NCBI RefSeq assembly: GCF_001425625.1
Contig: NZ_LMCP01000011.1
Coordinates: 1 to 64,000, forward strand
DNA from: Mesorhizobium sp. Root102
Lineage (GTDB): Bacteria; Pseudomonadota; Alphaproteobacteria; Rhizobiales; Rhizobiaceae
Length of the DNA: 64,000 bases
Reading direction: 5' to 3'
Shown: positions 1-9,083 of the stretch, in pieces
How positions within the stretch are numbered: position 1 is the stretch's first letter
Layout: each line of letters opens with the position of its first letter
Program-made: the position numbers and the translations under genes
Notes under the pieces: generated by a model
Told to the model about the DNA's origin: nothing
The model's input: only the letters and a program-made list of their open reading frames with translations
Databases searched by the model: none

Positions 1-33
1 GACGCCTAAACGAGGCTGTCCGCCGGTGAAAAA

Positions 34-97
34 CGAACGACAATGGCCATTTCTCATACAGATCGCAAAACGAACGATAATGCAACATTATCATTCG
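34..97. repeat. Three copies of a 12-bp motif, two direct and one inverted
   Basis: CGAACGACAATG lies at 34-45 and CGAACGATAATG at 71-82. The inverted copy CATTATCATTCG at 86-97 has one mismatch and forms a hairpin-capable palindrome with the second copy around a CAA centre. The array sits about 80 bases upstream of the DUF1403 gene. An operator or protein-binding site for the DUF1403-scpB operon is an inference. The symmetry and repetition are directly visible. Confidence 0.55.
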
Positions 98-175
98 TTA
101 TTAGATCGCGACAAGCGCGGCGGATTTTGTGCAAATAAATTGCCAAAAGCGCCGCCATGATTCATCGTGTTGTCG

Positions 176-1198
176 ATGATTCTGCGTCCAAAACCTTCCT
201 CGCGCCATCACGGCATACCCGCAGGCGTTGCTGGAGGCGCCCCGTTGGCATCGGCGCCGAGCTGGATGCGCCGCGCGGTCCCAGACGCGCAAAGCCTTGC
301 CGGACAGGACATTGAAGACGTGGCGATCGCGGCGGGCGCCGTGATCGGCGCACTCGATGCGGTCGTCCGCCAGCAGGAACGATGGGCCGGGGCCTGGCGA
401 CAGCGCCTGGCTCTTTCGACTGCTGCGATCACTGCAAAGCAAGCCGGCCGCGTCGAGGACGGAGCGGCCCTTCGCGACGCCGTACTACTCACTCGACCGG
501 GTGATAACGTCGGGCCTGCCGGTCTTTTGCTCGTCGCCTGGCGGCGCCTGGCAACCCGGCCTGTGGAAGATCTTCTGACCGAAGATAATCTTGCGGCGGT
601 GCTGGCGGAATTCGGTCACCGCGATGATGAATCGGTCGGCGATCTGGTGGACGAACTTCTGCAGCTTGGCGCTAGTGCCGGGACCGTCGGAATGCTGACC
701 GGCGCTATCGCAGCCGCCGAGCGCCGGGGCTTGGGGCGCACGCTCGCACCTTGGATCGCCGACGCCCTGCTGGCGCAGCGCCTGGGCTGGGCACATGCGG
801 TACCGCTTCTCGGCGCCGAGCCTGGCTGGGGCATCGGTCGCGGCGGGTCCCACCGACTGACCCTCGTCGCTGCCACAAAAGGTGTCGAGTCAGGGCAGGG
901 GCTTGCAAAGGGTTTGCTCGCCGCCCAGGCGCGCGCAGCGTTGCGCGCGATCGACTTGTCGGCGGACCTTGGACGCCGCGCGGAAAAGCTGCTCGCCGTC
1001 GCGCCGAAGCTGCGGGCGAAAGGGGCAGACGCCATCGTCGACAGATTGCTGTCGGAGGATGCTATCATGGCATCGCGCGGAGACAGAAACATCGGGATGA
1101 GCGACCGCGGCCTGCGCCGCCTGTTCGATCGGCTGGTAGAGTTCGGGGCAGTGCGCGAGCTGTCCGGCCGTAGCACGTTCCGCATTTTCGGGCTGTGA
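176..1198 (+). CDS. DUF1403 family protein
   Basis: This protein of about 340 residues resembles the rhizobial DUF1403 family, which has no established biochemical role. It is Ala/Leu-rich and mostly helical, with no signal peptide or membrane segment, so it is probably cytoplasmic. A winged-helix-like C-terminus is suggested by the stretch running from the DRGLRRLFDRL segment to the final FRIFGL. Its stop overlaps the GTG codon at 1195, so it is translationally coupled to scpB, and such pairs recur on rhizobial replicons. I chose ATG at 176, but an in-frame GTG at 167 and TTG at 170 are also possible because no clear ribosome site is visible. A link to chromosome or plasmid organisation follows only from the ScpB neighbour. 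Confidence 0.7.
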   Translation: MILRPKPSSRHHGIPAGVAGGAPLASAPSWMRRAVPDAQSLAGQDIEDVAIAAGAVIGALDAVVRQQERWAGAWRQRLALSTAAITAKQAGRVEDGAALRDAVLLTRPGDNVGPAGLLLVAWRRLATRPVEDLLTEDNLAAVLAEFGHRDDESVGDLVDELLQLGASAGTVGMLTGAIAAAERRGLGRTLAPWIADALLAQRLGWAHAVPLLGAEPGWGIGRGGSHRLTLVAATKGVESGQGLAKGLLAAQARAALRAIDLSADLGRRAEKLLAVAPKLRAKGADAIVDRLLSEDAIMASRGDRNIGMSDRGLRRLFDRLVEFGAVRELSGRSTFRIFGL

Positions 1199-1203
1199 GA
1201 ACG

Positions 1204-1905
1204 ATGGCCGAGACGGATCGCGCGCGAACGGGGAAGGGGAGATCGGATGACCATCTCTTCGACCGGGAACTGGACCATTTGCCGCCGGCGGTGCGCTGGC
1301 GGGAATGGATGAACCGTGTCGAGGCGACGATTTTCGCCGCCAGCGAGCCGGTCGGTCGCGAGACGCTTGCGCGCATCGTGGGGAAAAGCTGCAGCATCGA
1401 CCTTTTGATCGACGACATCCGTGAGGAGCTGCGCGGCCGGCCTTACGACCTAGTCGCCGTCGCCGGCGGCTGGAAGCATCTGACGCGGCCCGCCTATTCC
1501 GACGCCATCCAGACCGCGGTCGGTGGCAACGAGCGAGCCGTTGACCTGACACAATCCGAAGTGCTCGTGTTGATGTACATCGCCTATTTCCAGCCGATCA
1601 CGCGTGGAGAACTGTCGTCGTTCTTCGGCAAGGAGATTTCTCGCGACCTGATCGGCCATCTCCGCGGTTCCGGCATGATAACCTCCGGTCCGCGCAGTCC
1701 GACACCGGGCGCTCCCTATACCTATGTCACGACCAAAGAGTTCCTGTTGCAGTTCGGGCTCGAGACCCTTCGCGACCTGCCTGAGCTGGAGGCCCTCGAA
1801 GACGCTGGCTTGTTGAACCGACACAGCCCCACAGCGGATGCGATGCTGATCGGCGCGACGACCGACGAGGATGGAGAAGGCGATGACGAGGCTCTTTCAG
1901 CGTGA
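1204..1905 (+). CDS. scpB: ScpB-like segregation and condensation protein
   Basis: ScpB proteins are winged-helix partners of ScpA and SMC in chromosome condensation. The protein has about 233 residues. Typical ScpB features are a first winged helix beginning near WMNRVEATIFAASEPV, where the segment VGRETLARIVG matches the family helix, and a second domain with LTQSEVLVLMYIAYFQPITRGEL followed by YVTTKEFLLQFGLETLRDLPEL. The C-terminus is acidic and probably disordered. It is coupled to the upstream DUF1403 gene by overlap (GTG at 1195 or ATG at 1204). No scpA or smc gene is present here, so it is either a paralogue that works with chromosomal partners or a diverged plasmid-borne form with another role. 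Confidence 0.85.
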   Translation: MAETDRARTGKGRSDDHLFDRELDHLPPAVRWREWMNRVEATIFAASEPVGRETLARIVGKSCSIDLLIDDIREELRGRPYDLVAVAGGWKHLTRPAYSDAIQTAVGGNERAVDLTQSEVLVLMYIAYFQPITRGELSSFFGKEISRDLIGHLRGSGMITSGPRSPTPGAPYTYVTTKEFLLQFGLETLRDLPELEALEDAGLLNRHSPTADAMLIGATTDEDGEGDDEALSA

Positions 1906-2146
1906 CCGACACGTCACGGAAGCGACCTCACGCTGTGCACGAACGCGTCGCGTCGTATCGGGCGCTGCTACACAGGGCTAACTGCGGGTAGAGCCGCCGG
2001 CCAATGGCTCGCAGGGAGGACGAATGCGCGGGTGCGCGCGAAGCCAAAGGCTTGAGGAACTGGGCATGCCCTGGATACAAGGCGCCGCCAACGCCGTCCG
2101 TGGAAGCAGTTGACATCGATAAGCTGATCTCGCAGCTTCTTCGCCA

Positions 2147-2770
2147 ATGAAGCGTGAAATGACTGTCGTCATCGCAGGGCTGGAGACCAAGAGCGAGAAG
2201 ATCCGCGCGCTGTTGCACGAAGGCTACATGCGGACGGAGGTCGCGGACTTCCTCAACATCCGGTACCAACACGTCCGCAAGGTGGCCGTCGACGCCGGCA
2301 TCGAAGGCGGCCTCCAGCGTGGCCTCGTCGTTGTTCCCAGGTCAAAGCCTATCCCGAAGGTTCGCGCCGATGTCGCGATCGACGTGCTCGCGGACGCCGG
2401 ATTCGAGCGTCTGGGTATGTGGGTGGCCGACGGCGCAGGCGGCATCGGGCTCGACACCTCCGCACCACGCGACGCCGGCGTCTACGTGTTCGTGGTCGAC
2501 GGTCTCATCAAGTACATCGGGGTGAGTCGGGCTGGCATCCGCAGCCGTATGTCAAACTACCGGCTCGGGCAGGCCGGGCAAAAAACCAGCGCCCGCGTAA
2601 ACCAGATCATCAACGAACACGTATCAGCAGGCACAGTCGTCGAGATCTACATCGCGATGCCCCCTGCGCTCGAGTGGAACGGCTTGCCGGTGATCACGGC
2701 CGCTGGGCTAGAAGCCGGGCTGATCAAAATGATCCAGCCACCGTGGAACAAGATGGGTGTGGAGAGTTAG
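2147..2770 (+). CDS. GIY-YIG nuclease-domain protein with N-terminal HTH-like region
   Basis: The 207-residue protein has an N-terminal part (about residues 13-55) that looks like a helix-turn-helix or Mor-like segment: EKIRALLHEGYMRTEVADFL followed by NIRYQHVRKV. The C-terminal part is a GIY-YIG fold: AGVYVFVVDGLIKYIGVS carries the paired Tyr-containing strands, with Arg residues after it (IRSRMSNYR) and a late Glu (AAGLEAGLI) in the expected order of the nuclease core. Single-strand nicking or structure-specific cleavage is the general activity of the family. The substrate is unknown. ATG at 2159 is an alternative start. A small unknown gene begins one base after the stop, which suggests an operon. 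Confidence 0.7.
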   Translation: MKREMTVVIAGLETKSEKIRALLHEGYMRTEVADFLNIRYQHVRKVAVDAGIEGGLQRGLVVVPRSKPIPKVRADVAIDVLADAGFERLGMWVADGAGGIGLDTSAPRDAGVYVFVVDGLIKYIGVSRAGIRSRMSNYRLGQAGQKTSARVNQIINEHVSAGTVVEIYIAMPPALEWNGLPVITAAGLEAGLIKMIQPPWNKMGVES

Positions 2771-3067
2771 ATGGCTAGGCGGTGGCGACGCGTCGCTATG
2801 GATGCGGACATTATGGATTTCGGCGGCTCGGCTATCATCAGGATTTCGCGCGGGACGAAGGGCGATTCCATGGCGAGCGTCGAACGCATGGAATGGTTCG
2901 AACCTGACGGCCATGAACACACAGGTTACGCGGATGCGGTGACGGACCGGCGACGGCCGGCAGCGGAGGTGCTCGCCGAATATCGAAAAACGACGGCTGT
3001 GGTTGCGGTCGAGAGCGAGGACTTGTGGGACGCGGCCTGGGGAGAATTGGACAGCGAGCATCGCTAG
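2771..3067 (+). CDS. Hypothetical protein downstream of GIY-YIG gene
   Basis: The gene encodes 98 residues, starting with ATG immediately after the GIY-YIG stop codon, so it is probably co-transcribed and translationally coupled. I do not recognise the family. The N-terminus is basic (MARRWRRV) and the rest is acidic with several Trp residues (MEWFEPDG, DLWDAAWGEL). No membrane segment is visible. An internal ATG at 2798 could be the true start. Its tight spacing suggests a partner or regulator of the nuclease-like protein, but nothing in the sequence proves this. Confidence 0.45.
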   Translation: MARRWRRVAMDADIMDFGGSAIIRISRGTKGDSMASVERMEWFEPDGHEHTGYADAVTDRRRPAAEVLAEYRKTTAVVAVESEDLWDAAWGELDSEHR

Positions 3068-3631
3068 AGGACGTTCAAGCTTCCGCGAATGAAGGCATCA
3101 GCATGCCTTGGTTTGCGAGGTCGGGCTCAGTTCTCTTGGCGTGAGGCTTTCTTGGCGTACCAGGTGCGAGGTTCGGCTGCGTCGGTCCTGAGGCCGACGA
3201 ACACCGCCGTGACACCTGTTGTTTCATCATAGGGGTCGGAACAAGAGCAGTGCGAAATCGTACGCTAAGGGCACTGAACGGCCGGTGGTAGGAATCGATT
3301 GGCTCTATGTTGTGCTATGGAAATGCCTTGTGTGTGAGGCTTGTCCCGAAATTCGTAGCTATTTCTCAACCGTCACCTCGCCCGAAATAGGACCACAGAC
3401 TTCGTACAAAGCCCCCCGCATCAACCCGTCTGCACGACCGCCACATGGACGAGCAAGGTGTGCCCCAGAAAGAGCATTGGCTTGGTGCCCTTCCGAAACA
3501 AGCGCCAGCCGGGCCGGCATGAACAACGGGATGCCGACGTGAAGGCCGAATCGAGGGTCCCCAAGAACCGAGCACCTGGTTCGAACGTTGTCGAACAAAA
3601 GCGATTGCCGGTCGCAGCGTGTTGATCAAAC
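3068..3631. other. Intergenic stretch, no intact gene
   Basis: No convincing gene is visible on either strand. On the minus strand a short open stretch at about 3140-3220 reads VTAVFVGLRTDAAEPRTWYA and ends at a stop. It could be the C-terminal remnant of a lost gene, but I cannot assign a family. The remaining frames are low-complexity shadows. Confidence 0.4.
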
Positions 3632-3853
3632 ATGAACGGTAGCAAGGAAAGCGCGAACGGCAACGATCGTCCCGGCGCGACGGCGGCATTTCCATATGAT
3701 CGCACGACGGTCGAGCTGTTTCGAGAGACCTTTCTTCGCGCCCGCTGGAACGATGATTTGAAGGCGTGGTTCGTTCCCTTTGTTGTTGCGGCATCTACAG
3801 CTTGCTCGCAAAGTGACGAATCGAGGGGCGCGTATGAACAATCCTGTACCTGA
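3632..3853 (+). pseudogene. Truncated hypothetical protein fragment
   Basis: This is a 73-codon reading frame whose first 50 residues (YDRTTVELFRETFLRARWND, then DLKAWFVPF) look like the start of a real conserved protein. The reading then becomes unnatural (STACSQSDESRGAYEQSCT) and overlaps the start of the next gene. The likely explanation is a 5' gene fragment cut off by a rearrangement. The product name is unknown to me. Confidence 0.35.
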
Positions 3854-5150
3854 AGAGGTTACCGACGCCATCGCAGCTTTATGGCGGCGGCGTGATCCTC
3901 GACCCGACAACACTTTCGAGACTCCCGAGTTCGTCGGCCTCAAGCAGGCGTGTGTCGCGTCATACCCGATCGGTGCCGCGTTCTGGTTCACCACGTCACT
4001 CTGGGAAATCCTCAGATCACTGGGGTGCCCTATGCTGCTGCCAACTGACAAGAAAGACTTGGCCCTCACAGCCGAGGTCGCTGCCGAAAAGTTGCACCAG
4101 GCTTTGACGGCAACGACGGCCAAGGTTGTTCACCTCTGCCCCCTCGACTGGGCCGACCGGCCGCCATCGGTTGTGTTCGGCGGCAGCCGGCTAGGTCGCT
4201 TCTCAGCGCGCGAGCTCCAGGAGGTTGTCGACGGACGCCGCCTTGCACGGGCTTTTCCCAATGCGCGGCCCGATTGGGAACGGCTATCCGAGTTCTACTG
4301 GCTCGTTGTCGAAGAAAACCTACCCATTGACGTCGAGCCCGGTGCGCGAACCAGCCCGTTCATGTACGAGATCACGCGCGACTACGGTGCGATCACCGCA
4401 CATGAGGATCGTTTCCCCCGCGCAGTGGAGCAGGCGCTGTTCCTGCTGCTGCTCGCGCCATGGGAGGATTGGTCGGAGGCCATGGAGGTCGATTGGCGCG
4501 GCTTCCGAATTCCTTGGATCTATTCGCTTAGCGATGATTTGTGCGTTCGGCTGATGGCGCCGCCGGTCGATAGCAGCCTCACCTGGCTGCCGCAGATCTA
4601 TACGGACTCATACGGCGAGCCGGTCGAGATTGAGGAGCCCGCCCACTACAAATTGGCGACTGAGGCGTCCGATTTGACAACATATGCCAACGAGGAAGCT
4701 TGGTCGGAACTTGAGCGGGCCTCGAAATCACCGCTGTTCGAAACGCCCGTCCGACACTTCCTCGTTCGGGCTTTCTATTCATCCGGCATCGACGAGTTCA
4801 TCGCGCATTTGACGGTTCTCGAGGCGGCACTCGGCCTCCAGTCCGACTATGGTGGAAAGGCCGCATTGGACCCAAGAAAGGGGCGCAAAGTTACGGAGAT
4901 CATGATGGATCGGGTCGCACGTATCCTCGATGATCGAGGCGCCGCTGTCGAGTTCAAGGCCCTGTTTGACTTGCGCAGCGCCTATGTCCATGGCAGGCCA
5001 ATGGCTTCGATCTCGAGCACCGATCGCTTCCGCGCCCGGAAGTTGGCGAGGCGCGTCGTCGTCGCCCTCATCGGCCAGGCGCTGGGTCAAAAAGGAATTC
5101 CACCGAGCGATCGGGAGGGATTCCTGATCGCTTTGGCGCGGCGGTCCTAA
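3834..5150 (+). CDS. Apea-like HEPN-domain protein
   Basis: The gene encodes about 438 residues. The C-terminal third (residues about 310-420) is a helical HEPN domain of the Apea type. It contains FLVRAFYSSGIDEFIAHLTV, then LEAALG, and later LFDLRSAYVHGRP, where R-x4-H is the catalytic motif of HEPN ribonucleases. The N-terminal two thirds are of unknown function and may sense a ligand or bind a partner. HEPN proteins with this motif are RNases in toxin-antitoxin, abortive-infection and other defence systems. I chose ATG at 3834 because GAGGGG lies just upstream. An upstream in-frame start at 3780 has no ribosome site. It stands alone with no evident antitoxin beside it. Confidence 0.65.
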   Translation: MNNPVPEEVTDAIAALWRRRDPRPDNTFETPEFVGLKQACVASYPIGAAFWFTTSLWEILRSLGCPMLLPTDKKDLALTAEVAAEKLHQALTATTAKVVHLCPLDWADRPPSVVFGGSRLGRFSARELQEVVDGRRLARAFPNARPDWERLSEFYWLVVEENLPIDVEPGARTSPFMYEITRDYGAITAHEDRFPRAVEQALFLLLLAPWEDWSEAMEVDWRGFRIPWIYSLSDDLCVRLMAPPVDSSLTWLPQIYTDSYGEPVEIEEPAHYKLATEASDLTTYANEEAWSELERASKSPLFETPVRHFLVRAFYSSGIDEFIAHLTVLEAALGLQSDYGGKAALDPRKGRKVTEIMMDRVARILDDRGAAVEFKALFDLRSAYVHGRPMASISSTDRFRARKLARRVVVALIGQALGQKGIPPSDREGFLIALARRS

Positions 5151-5260
5151 GGAGGTGCATGGTACAGTGAGCACGACGGAGGCTCAGAACCGTCGTCGAG
5201 ACTGATGGCGATGAGCCGGGATGAGTATAATGCTGTGCGAAGGGCTGCGACCGAGCTCAG

Positions 5261-5290
5261 ATCCAATTGAAACCAATTGAAACCAATTGA
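5261..5290. repeat. Three tandem 10-bp units CCAATTGAAA
   Basis: CCAATTGAAA occurs at 5263-5272 and 5273-5282 and a partial third copy at 5283-5290. Each unit contains the palindrome CAATTG. The array lies between the HEPN gene and the convergent vapC gene. It may be a small slippage-generated repeat. No function is assigned. Confidence 0.5.
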
Positions 5291-5421
5291 ATAGGGCAAA
5301 GGCTGTCACAGCTTCAGCGGCTCGCCATGAGCAAGCTTCGTGTCTAGGCCCTACGTCGTTCGACCCGGCGATATGAAAGCATGGGCGGGAACGCGCCATG
5401 TTCCGCGAAACGCCCGTTCAG

Positions 5422-5853
5422 TCAGGCAGTGTATCTCACCGGGCTGGCTTTAAAGGGGTCAAGTACGGCGATGCCTAGGCCTTGGAAGTCAGCAGTGTTG
5501 CGTGTCACGAGGACCAGCTCGTGAACCTGGGCCGACGCGGCGAGTCCTTTGTCAACAACATGCTTGTCGCTTCTTCCCAGATAGGTTCCCCAAACCCGGG
5601 CGACGTCGTCGTTGATCACAATCAGTCGTCCAGAAAACGCGGCCACCAGGCCACTCGTACCGATCTCCAGAGCTTCTGCGACATCGGGCTTTTTGGCGCG
5701 GAGCTTCTCGATACCCTTGAAGATTTCCTTGATGCTCAGCACACTGATTGCCAACTCATTGTCATCAACCGAATCGAGCCAGCGCCTCACGTTCTGGTGC
5801 GCGTCAGGTTTTCCAACTTCCTTGAGGACATTGGTGTCAAGCAAGTATCTCAA
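5422..5853 (-). CDS. vapC: PIN-domain toxin, VapC type
   Basis: The 143-residue protein is a PIN-domain ribonuclease. MRYLLDTNVLKEV supplies the first acidic metal ligand (Asp6), SVLSIKEIFKGIEKL the conserved Glu (Glu43), and DKGLAASAQ with TRNTADFQGLG the later Asp residues, in the normal PIN order. VapC toxins cleave specific tRNAs or rRNA when freed from their antitoxin. The start codon overlaps the stop of the upstream partner by four bases (5850-5853), which is the coupled arrangement of toxin-antitoxin operons. The active site looks complete. Confidence 0.9.
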   Translation of the reverse strand: MRYLLDTNVLKEVGKPDAHQNVRRWLDSVDDNELAISVLSIKEIFKGIEKLRAKKPDVAEALEIGTSGLVAAFSGRLIVINDDVARVWGTYLGRSDKHVVDKGLAASAQVHELVLVTRNTADFQGLGIAVLDPFKASPVRYTA

Positions 5854-6440
5854 GCAAGATCGTCCAATGCGCTGAAGTCGACGCTTTCCATAGCCTTCTT
5901 CGCCGTTGTTTTCGGATAAGGCCGTCCTAACTTGGGGTGGGCCGCGGCGTATAATTCAGCGGCGTGAACCTTATCCTCATCAAGCGATGGATAATCAGCC
6001 AGAATTCGCTCAAGGCTAGCCCCGCCCGCGAGAAGTGCAGCGACGCGGTGCGCCTCAATGCCTGTGCCCTTTATCAGCGGCTCATCACCTGAATCGTCAA
6101 TCTCGGCATGAAGAGCCCGCAGTCTCTTCAGTTGGCGAACCACTGCTCGATAATGGTCGCTCAAGTCATATTTCTGTTTGCCGAACGCAACGATCCGAAC
6201 CTCGCGTCCGGCAGGTATTTCGCGCAGTGCGGAATAAAGATCCTGCCGACCGGCATCGGTGAGCGCCAGCTTAAGCTCCGAATAGGCGTGGAAAAAGACC
6301 AGATCGTTGACCTCGAATGTCCATCGTTTTCTCGGACCGTGGGATGATGGCCGGATCGGAGCTTTCTCGACCGTTTTCCGGAAAGAGGCCACGGACTCCC
6401 CGACCACGAACGCCGCCTGGGCTACAGTGAGGGTTTCCAT
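5850..6440 (-). CDS. DUF433-containing antitoxin partner of VapC
   Basis: The 196-residue protein has an N-terminal winged-helix or MerR-like DNA-binding part (METLTVAQAAFVVGESVASF followed by basic residues) and a C-terminal DUF433 domain (EPLIKGTGIEAHRVAALLAG then ASLERILADYPSLDEDKVHAA). DUF433 proteins commonly pair with PIN or DUF5615 toxins as antitoxins. A strong ribosome site (AAGGAG) lies upstream of ATG at 6440. The stop overlaps the vapC start. It probably binds both the toxin and its own promoter. The sequence CCCGAAAATAGGG about 25 bases upstream is an imperfect palindrome that could serve as operator. Confidence 0.75.
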   Translation of the reverse strand: METLTVAQAAFVVGESVASFRKTVEKAPIRPSSHGPRKRWTFEVNDLVFFHAYSELKLALTDAGRQDLYSALREIPAGREVRIVAFGKQKYDLSDHYRAVVRQLKRLRALHAEIDDSGDEPLIKGTGIEAHRVAALLAGGASLERILADYPSLDEDKVHAAELYAAAHPKLGRPYPKTTAKKAMESVDFSALDDLA

Positions 6441-7141
6441 ATCTAAATCTCCTTCACAATTCGTCCCGAAAATAGGGAGGAATTAGCCTGACCGCAAGCT
6501 ATGCCCGTTGGCGCGGAGATGGGCTAGTGTCGGCGCCGGGCGGACGAAGCAACCGCTGGGTCCTGGGAAAAGCGAAGAAACCCAGACCGTCGGGACAATA
6601 GACGCCGCATCGCGGCAGTGCTCTAACTGCGTGGGCACATCGTCGACTTTCCCGACCCTTTTTGATGCTAATGAGAAAGCCAGGCACGGCAGAACCGCTT
6701 GATGACATGCCGGCATTGCCAGCCAGTCGGTTTGGTTTCCACCAAATCGACTGGGCGGGATTTCCTGAGAATCTTCAGGCATCCGTACCGAAAGTCCCGA
6801 TGCTCATGGTCTTGGGTTAGGGCAATCTGGTGCACCCGTCGCTAGGTTTACATTAGCTGCTTGTGGCTAGCCGACGCGGCACGACAGCCATGCTCTCTCG
6901 GACGATCAGCCTAATAGGGGTCGAGTCAAGTTGGGTGGGTCAAGGGAAACGAAATACCTGACGTATGCCAGCAGCAACGTGAACGAGGCGATTGAGCTTC
7001 TTGGAACGTGCAATGATGCGTCGCATATGGATGCACTAGGCGACCTGAAAGGCAAGATCGAGAACCCCCCCAGACTAGGGAGATGTGTTACGGCAGCAGC
7101 AGCCCCGCGCGGGCCGCTCCACAATTTCGCAAGCAGATGCT
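6441..7141. other. Intergenic stretch with a possible LacI-type C-terminal remnant
   Basis: No intact gene is visible across 700 bases. On the minus strand at about 6850-6925 one frame reads STPIRLIVRESM, which matches the end of LacI/GalR regulators, where a basic stretch precedes (L)IVREST. If this is real, it is the last few residues of a lost regulator whose body is no longer recognisable. On the plus strand around 6700-6815 a short frame ends in VPMLMVLG without a recognisable family. Confidence 0.25.
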
Positions 7142-8606
7142 TCAGATGCCGCCCATGCAGAGGTATTTCATTTCGAGGTAGTCCTCGAGCCCGTGGCGGG
7201 AGCCCTCCCGCCCGATTCCGGACTGCTTAATCCCGCCGAAGGGTGCCGCTTCCGATGACATGCGTCCCGTGTTGATGCCCACCATGCCATATTCCAAGGC
7301 CTCGGCCACACGCCAGACACGCTGCAAGTTCGAGGCGTAGAAGTAGGCGGCCAGACCGTAGATCGTGTCATTTGCCTCGTGCACGACCTGATCCGCATCG
7401 TCGAAGCGAATGGTCGGGGCCAGCGGCCCAAATGTCTCCTCTCGCGCAATCGTCATCTCGCTGGAGACCTGAGTGAGGACCGTCGGCTGGAAGAATGTGC
7501 CGTCCTTGCCAATGCGTTTGCCCCCGCATCGAATTACGCCGCCTTTTGCGACGGCATCGGAAATATGCAATTCAATTTTGGCCAGGGCCTGCCTGTCGAT
7601 CAGCGGGCCGACGGCCACACCTGGATCGAAACCGTCACCAACCTGAAGTTGGCGAACCCGCTCCACGAATTTGTCGACAAATTCGTCGTGAACGACCGAT
7701 TGTACGTAAAGGCGGTTCGCGGAAACGCAGGTCTGGCCGGCATTGCGGAACTTCGCCTGGATCGCCCCCTCAACCGCAGCATCGACGTCTGCATCGTCGA
7801 AGACGATGAAAGGCGCATTGCCGCCCAGCTCGAGGCTGACCTTCTTGATCTGGTCCGAGCACTTGCGCATGAGCAGCCGTCCGACCTCGGTGGAACCAGT
7901 GAAGCTGATCTTGCGGACCTTGGGGTTTGTGCAGAGTTCATGGCCGACGGCATCGCGTAGATCAGGTTGACCACGCCTTCGGGAAAGCCAGCCTGATGCG
8001 CAAGGGCGAACATTGCCCCCGCCACGAGCGGTGTCTGTTCAGCGGGTTTCAGCACGATCGTGCAGCCCGCCGCCAAGGCCGGCGAAATCTTACGCGCCAC
8101 CATGGAAGCCGGGAAATTCAATGGCGTGATCGTGCCGACGACGCCGATCGGCTGCTTGATCACCAGCAAGCGACGGTCTGTCGATGGTGCGGAGATCGTC
8201 TCGCCATAGATGCGGTTGGCTTCTTCAGCGTACCATTGCAGGTACGCCGCCGCATGCGACACTTCCGATTTGGCCTCGGCAAGGGGCTTGCCCATCTCCG
8301 CGGTCAATATCGCGGCAAGGTCATCGGCGTAGTCGATAATGAGCTGATGCCAGCGCCACAGAACGTCGCTGCGTTCACGGGCCGTCAATGCCGCCCATCC
8401 AGGTTGCGCGCTATAGGCTTTGGCGATCGCAGCGCGCGTCTCCTCGACGCCCATGTCGGGAAGCTCTGCCAGCACTTCCCCGTCGATGGGTTGAGGACCA
8501 TGAATGTGCGCTCGTTAACTGGTTTGCCAAGCGCCGGCAGGCGGTCAAGGCTGCCAAACAGGTCAGGAGATTTGAGGTGGCGGATCAAAGACGGGAGCAG
8601 CGGCAA
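7142..8606 (-). pseudogene. gabD: Succinate-semialdehyde dehydrogenase pseudogene with two frameshifts
   Basis: The three minus-strand frames join into one full-length NAD(P)-dependent succinate-semialdehyde dehydrogenase of about 488 residues. A TTG start at 8606 has AAGGA upstream. One base is missing near 8479 (in ACGGGGAAGTG, between NPSTG and VLAELPDMG). Another is missing near 7953 (between NLIYA and AVGHELCTN). Family motifs are intact: TPLNFPASMVARKISPALAA, VSLELGGNAP, the catalytic GQTCVSANR cysteine segment and EETFGPLAP. SSADH oxidises succinate semialdehyde to succinate in 4-aminobutyrate and pyrrolidine catabolism. Because everything except two single-base gaps is preserved, this is either a very recent pseudogene or contains sequencing errors. 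It lies at the edge of the catabolic region it would fit. Confidence 0.85.
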
Positions 8607-9083
8607 TGTCGGTTCCTTAAAGGCCCTGGCCTGTCCGGCCGGGTGGACATCTACTGCGCACGGATGGCTTTTGCATAGGACCACCTCTCACGAAAAGTCG
8701 TGCGTCCCTTGGGGCCGGGGGGACCCGCCGCGGGGGAAGGCTGACGGCCAGCTTCCGTCGACATTGGCAAGCCCCAAACCTCCGCCGGCGGCGTCGTTCA
8801 CAGCCCCATTTGTCCCCAAGCCATCATCAACGTCTCGTCGCCCTGGCTGGTAGCGCTTGCCTTATAGCCCGTCCGTCTCGGGTATCGCATTGCGGACATA
8901 AAACGTGTCGTAACGTGAGCCCAACGGGCGGATGCTGGACGGTCCATGAGGGGTTAAGCCGCCGGTCAAACCGGGGCTTGCAAATTTCTCGTTTTTGCTG
9001 GGCCGAACGCAGACGTTTCGGTTATGAATCGGGACTGGCCTGACGGCCTACCCACGTTGCAATTGTTACAAAGGAAAACGCAT
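8607..9083. other. Intergenic stretch and probable cspA leader
   Basis: No gene is visible between the gabD pseudogene start and the cold-shock gene. The final 150-200 bases, which include a CTCGTTTTTGC tract near 8990, may form the long structured leader usual for cspA messages. This is an inference from the family, and I could not define a promoter. Confidence 0.3.

Noticed and set aside
5261..5290. CRISPR-like short repeat array
   Set aside because: Only three 10-bp tandem units without spacers are present, and no cas gene is in the window.
7927..8853. Plus-strand open frame of 308 codons
   Set aside because: It is antisense to the gabD pseudogene and covers its frameshift, so its length is an accident of codon usage.
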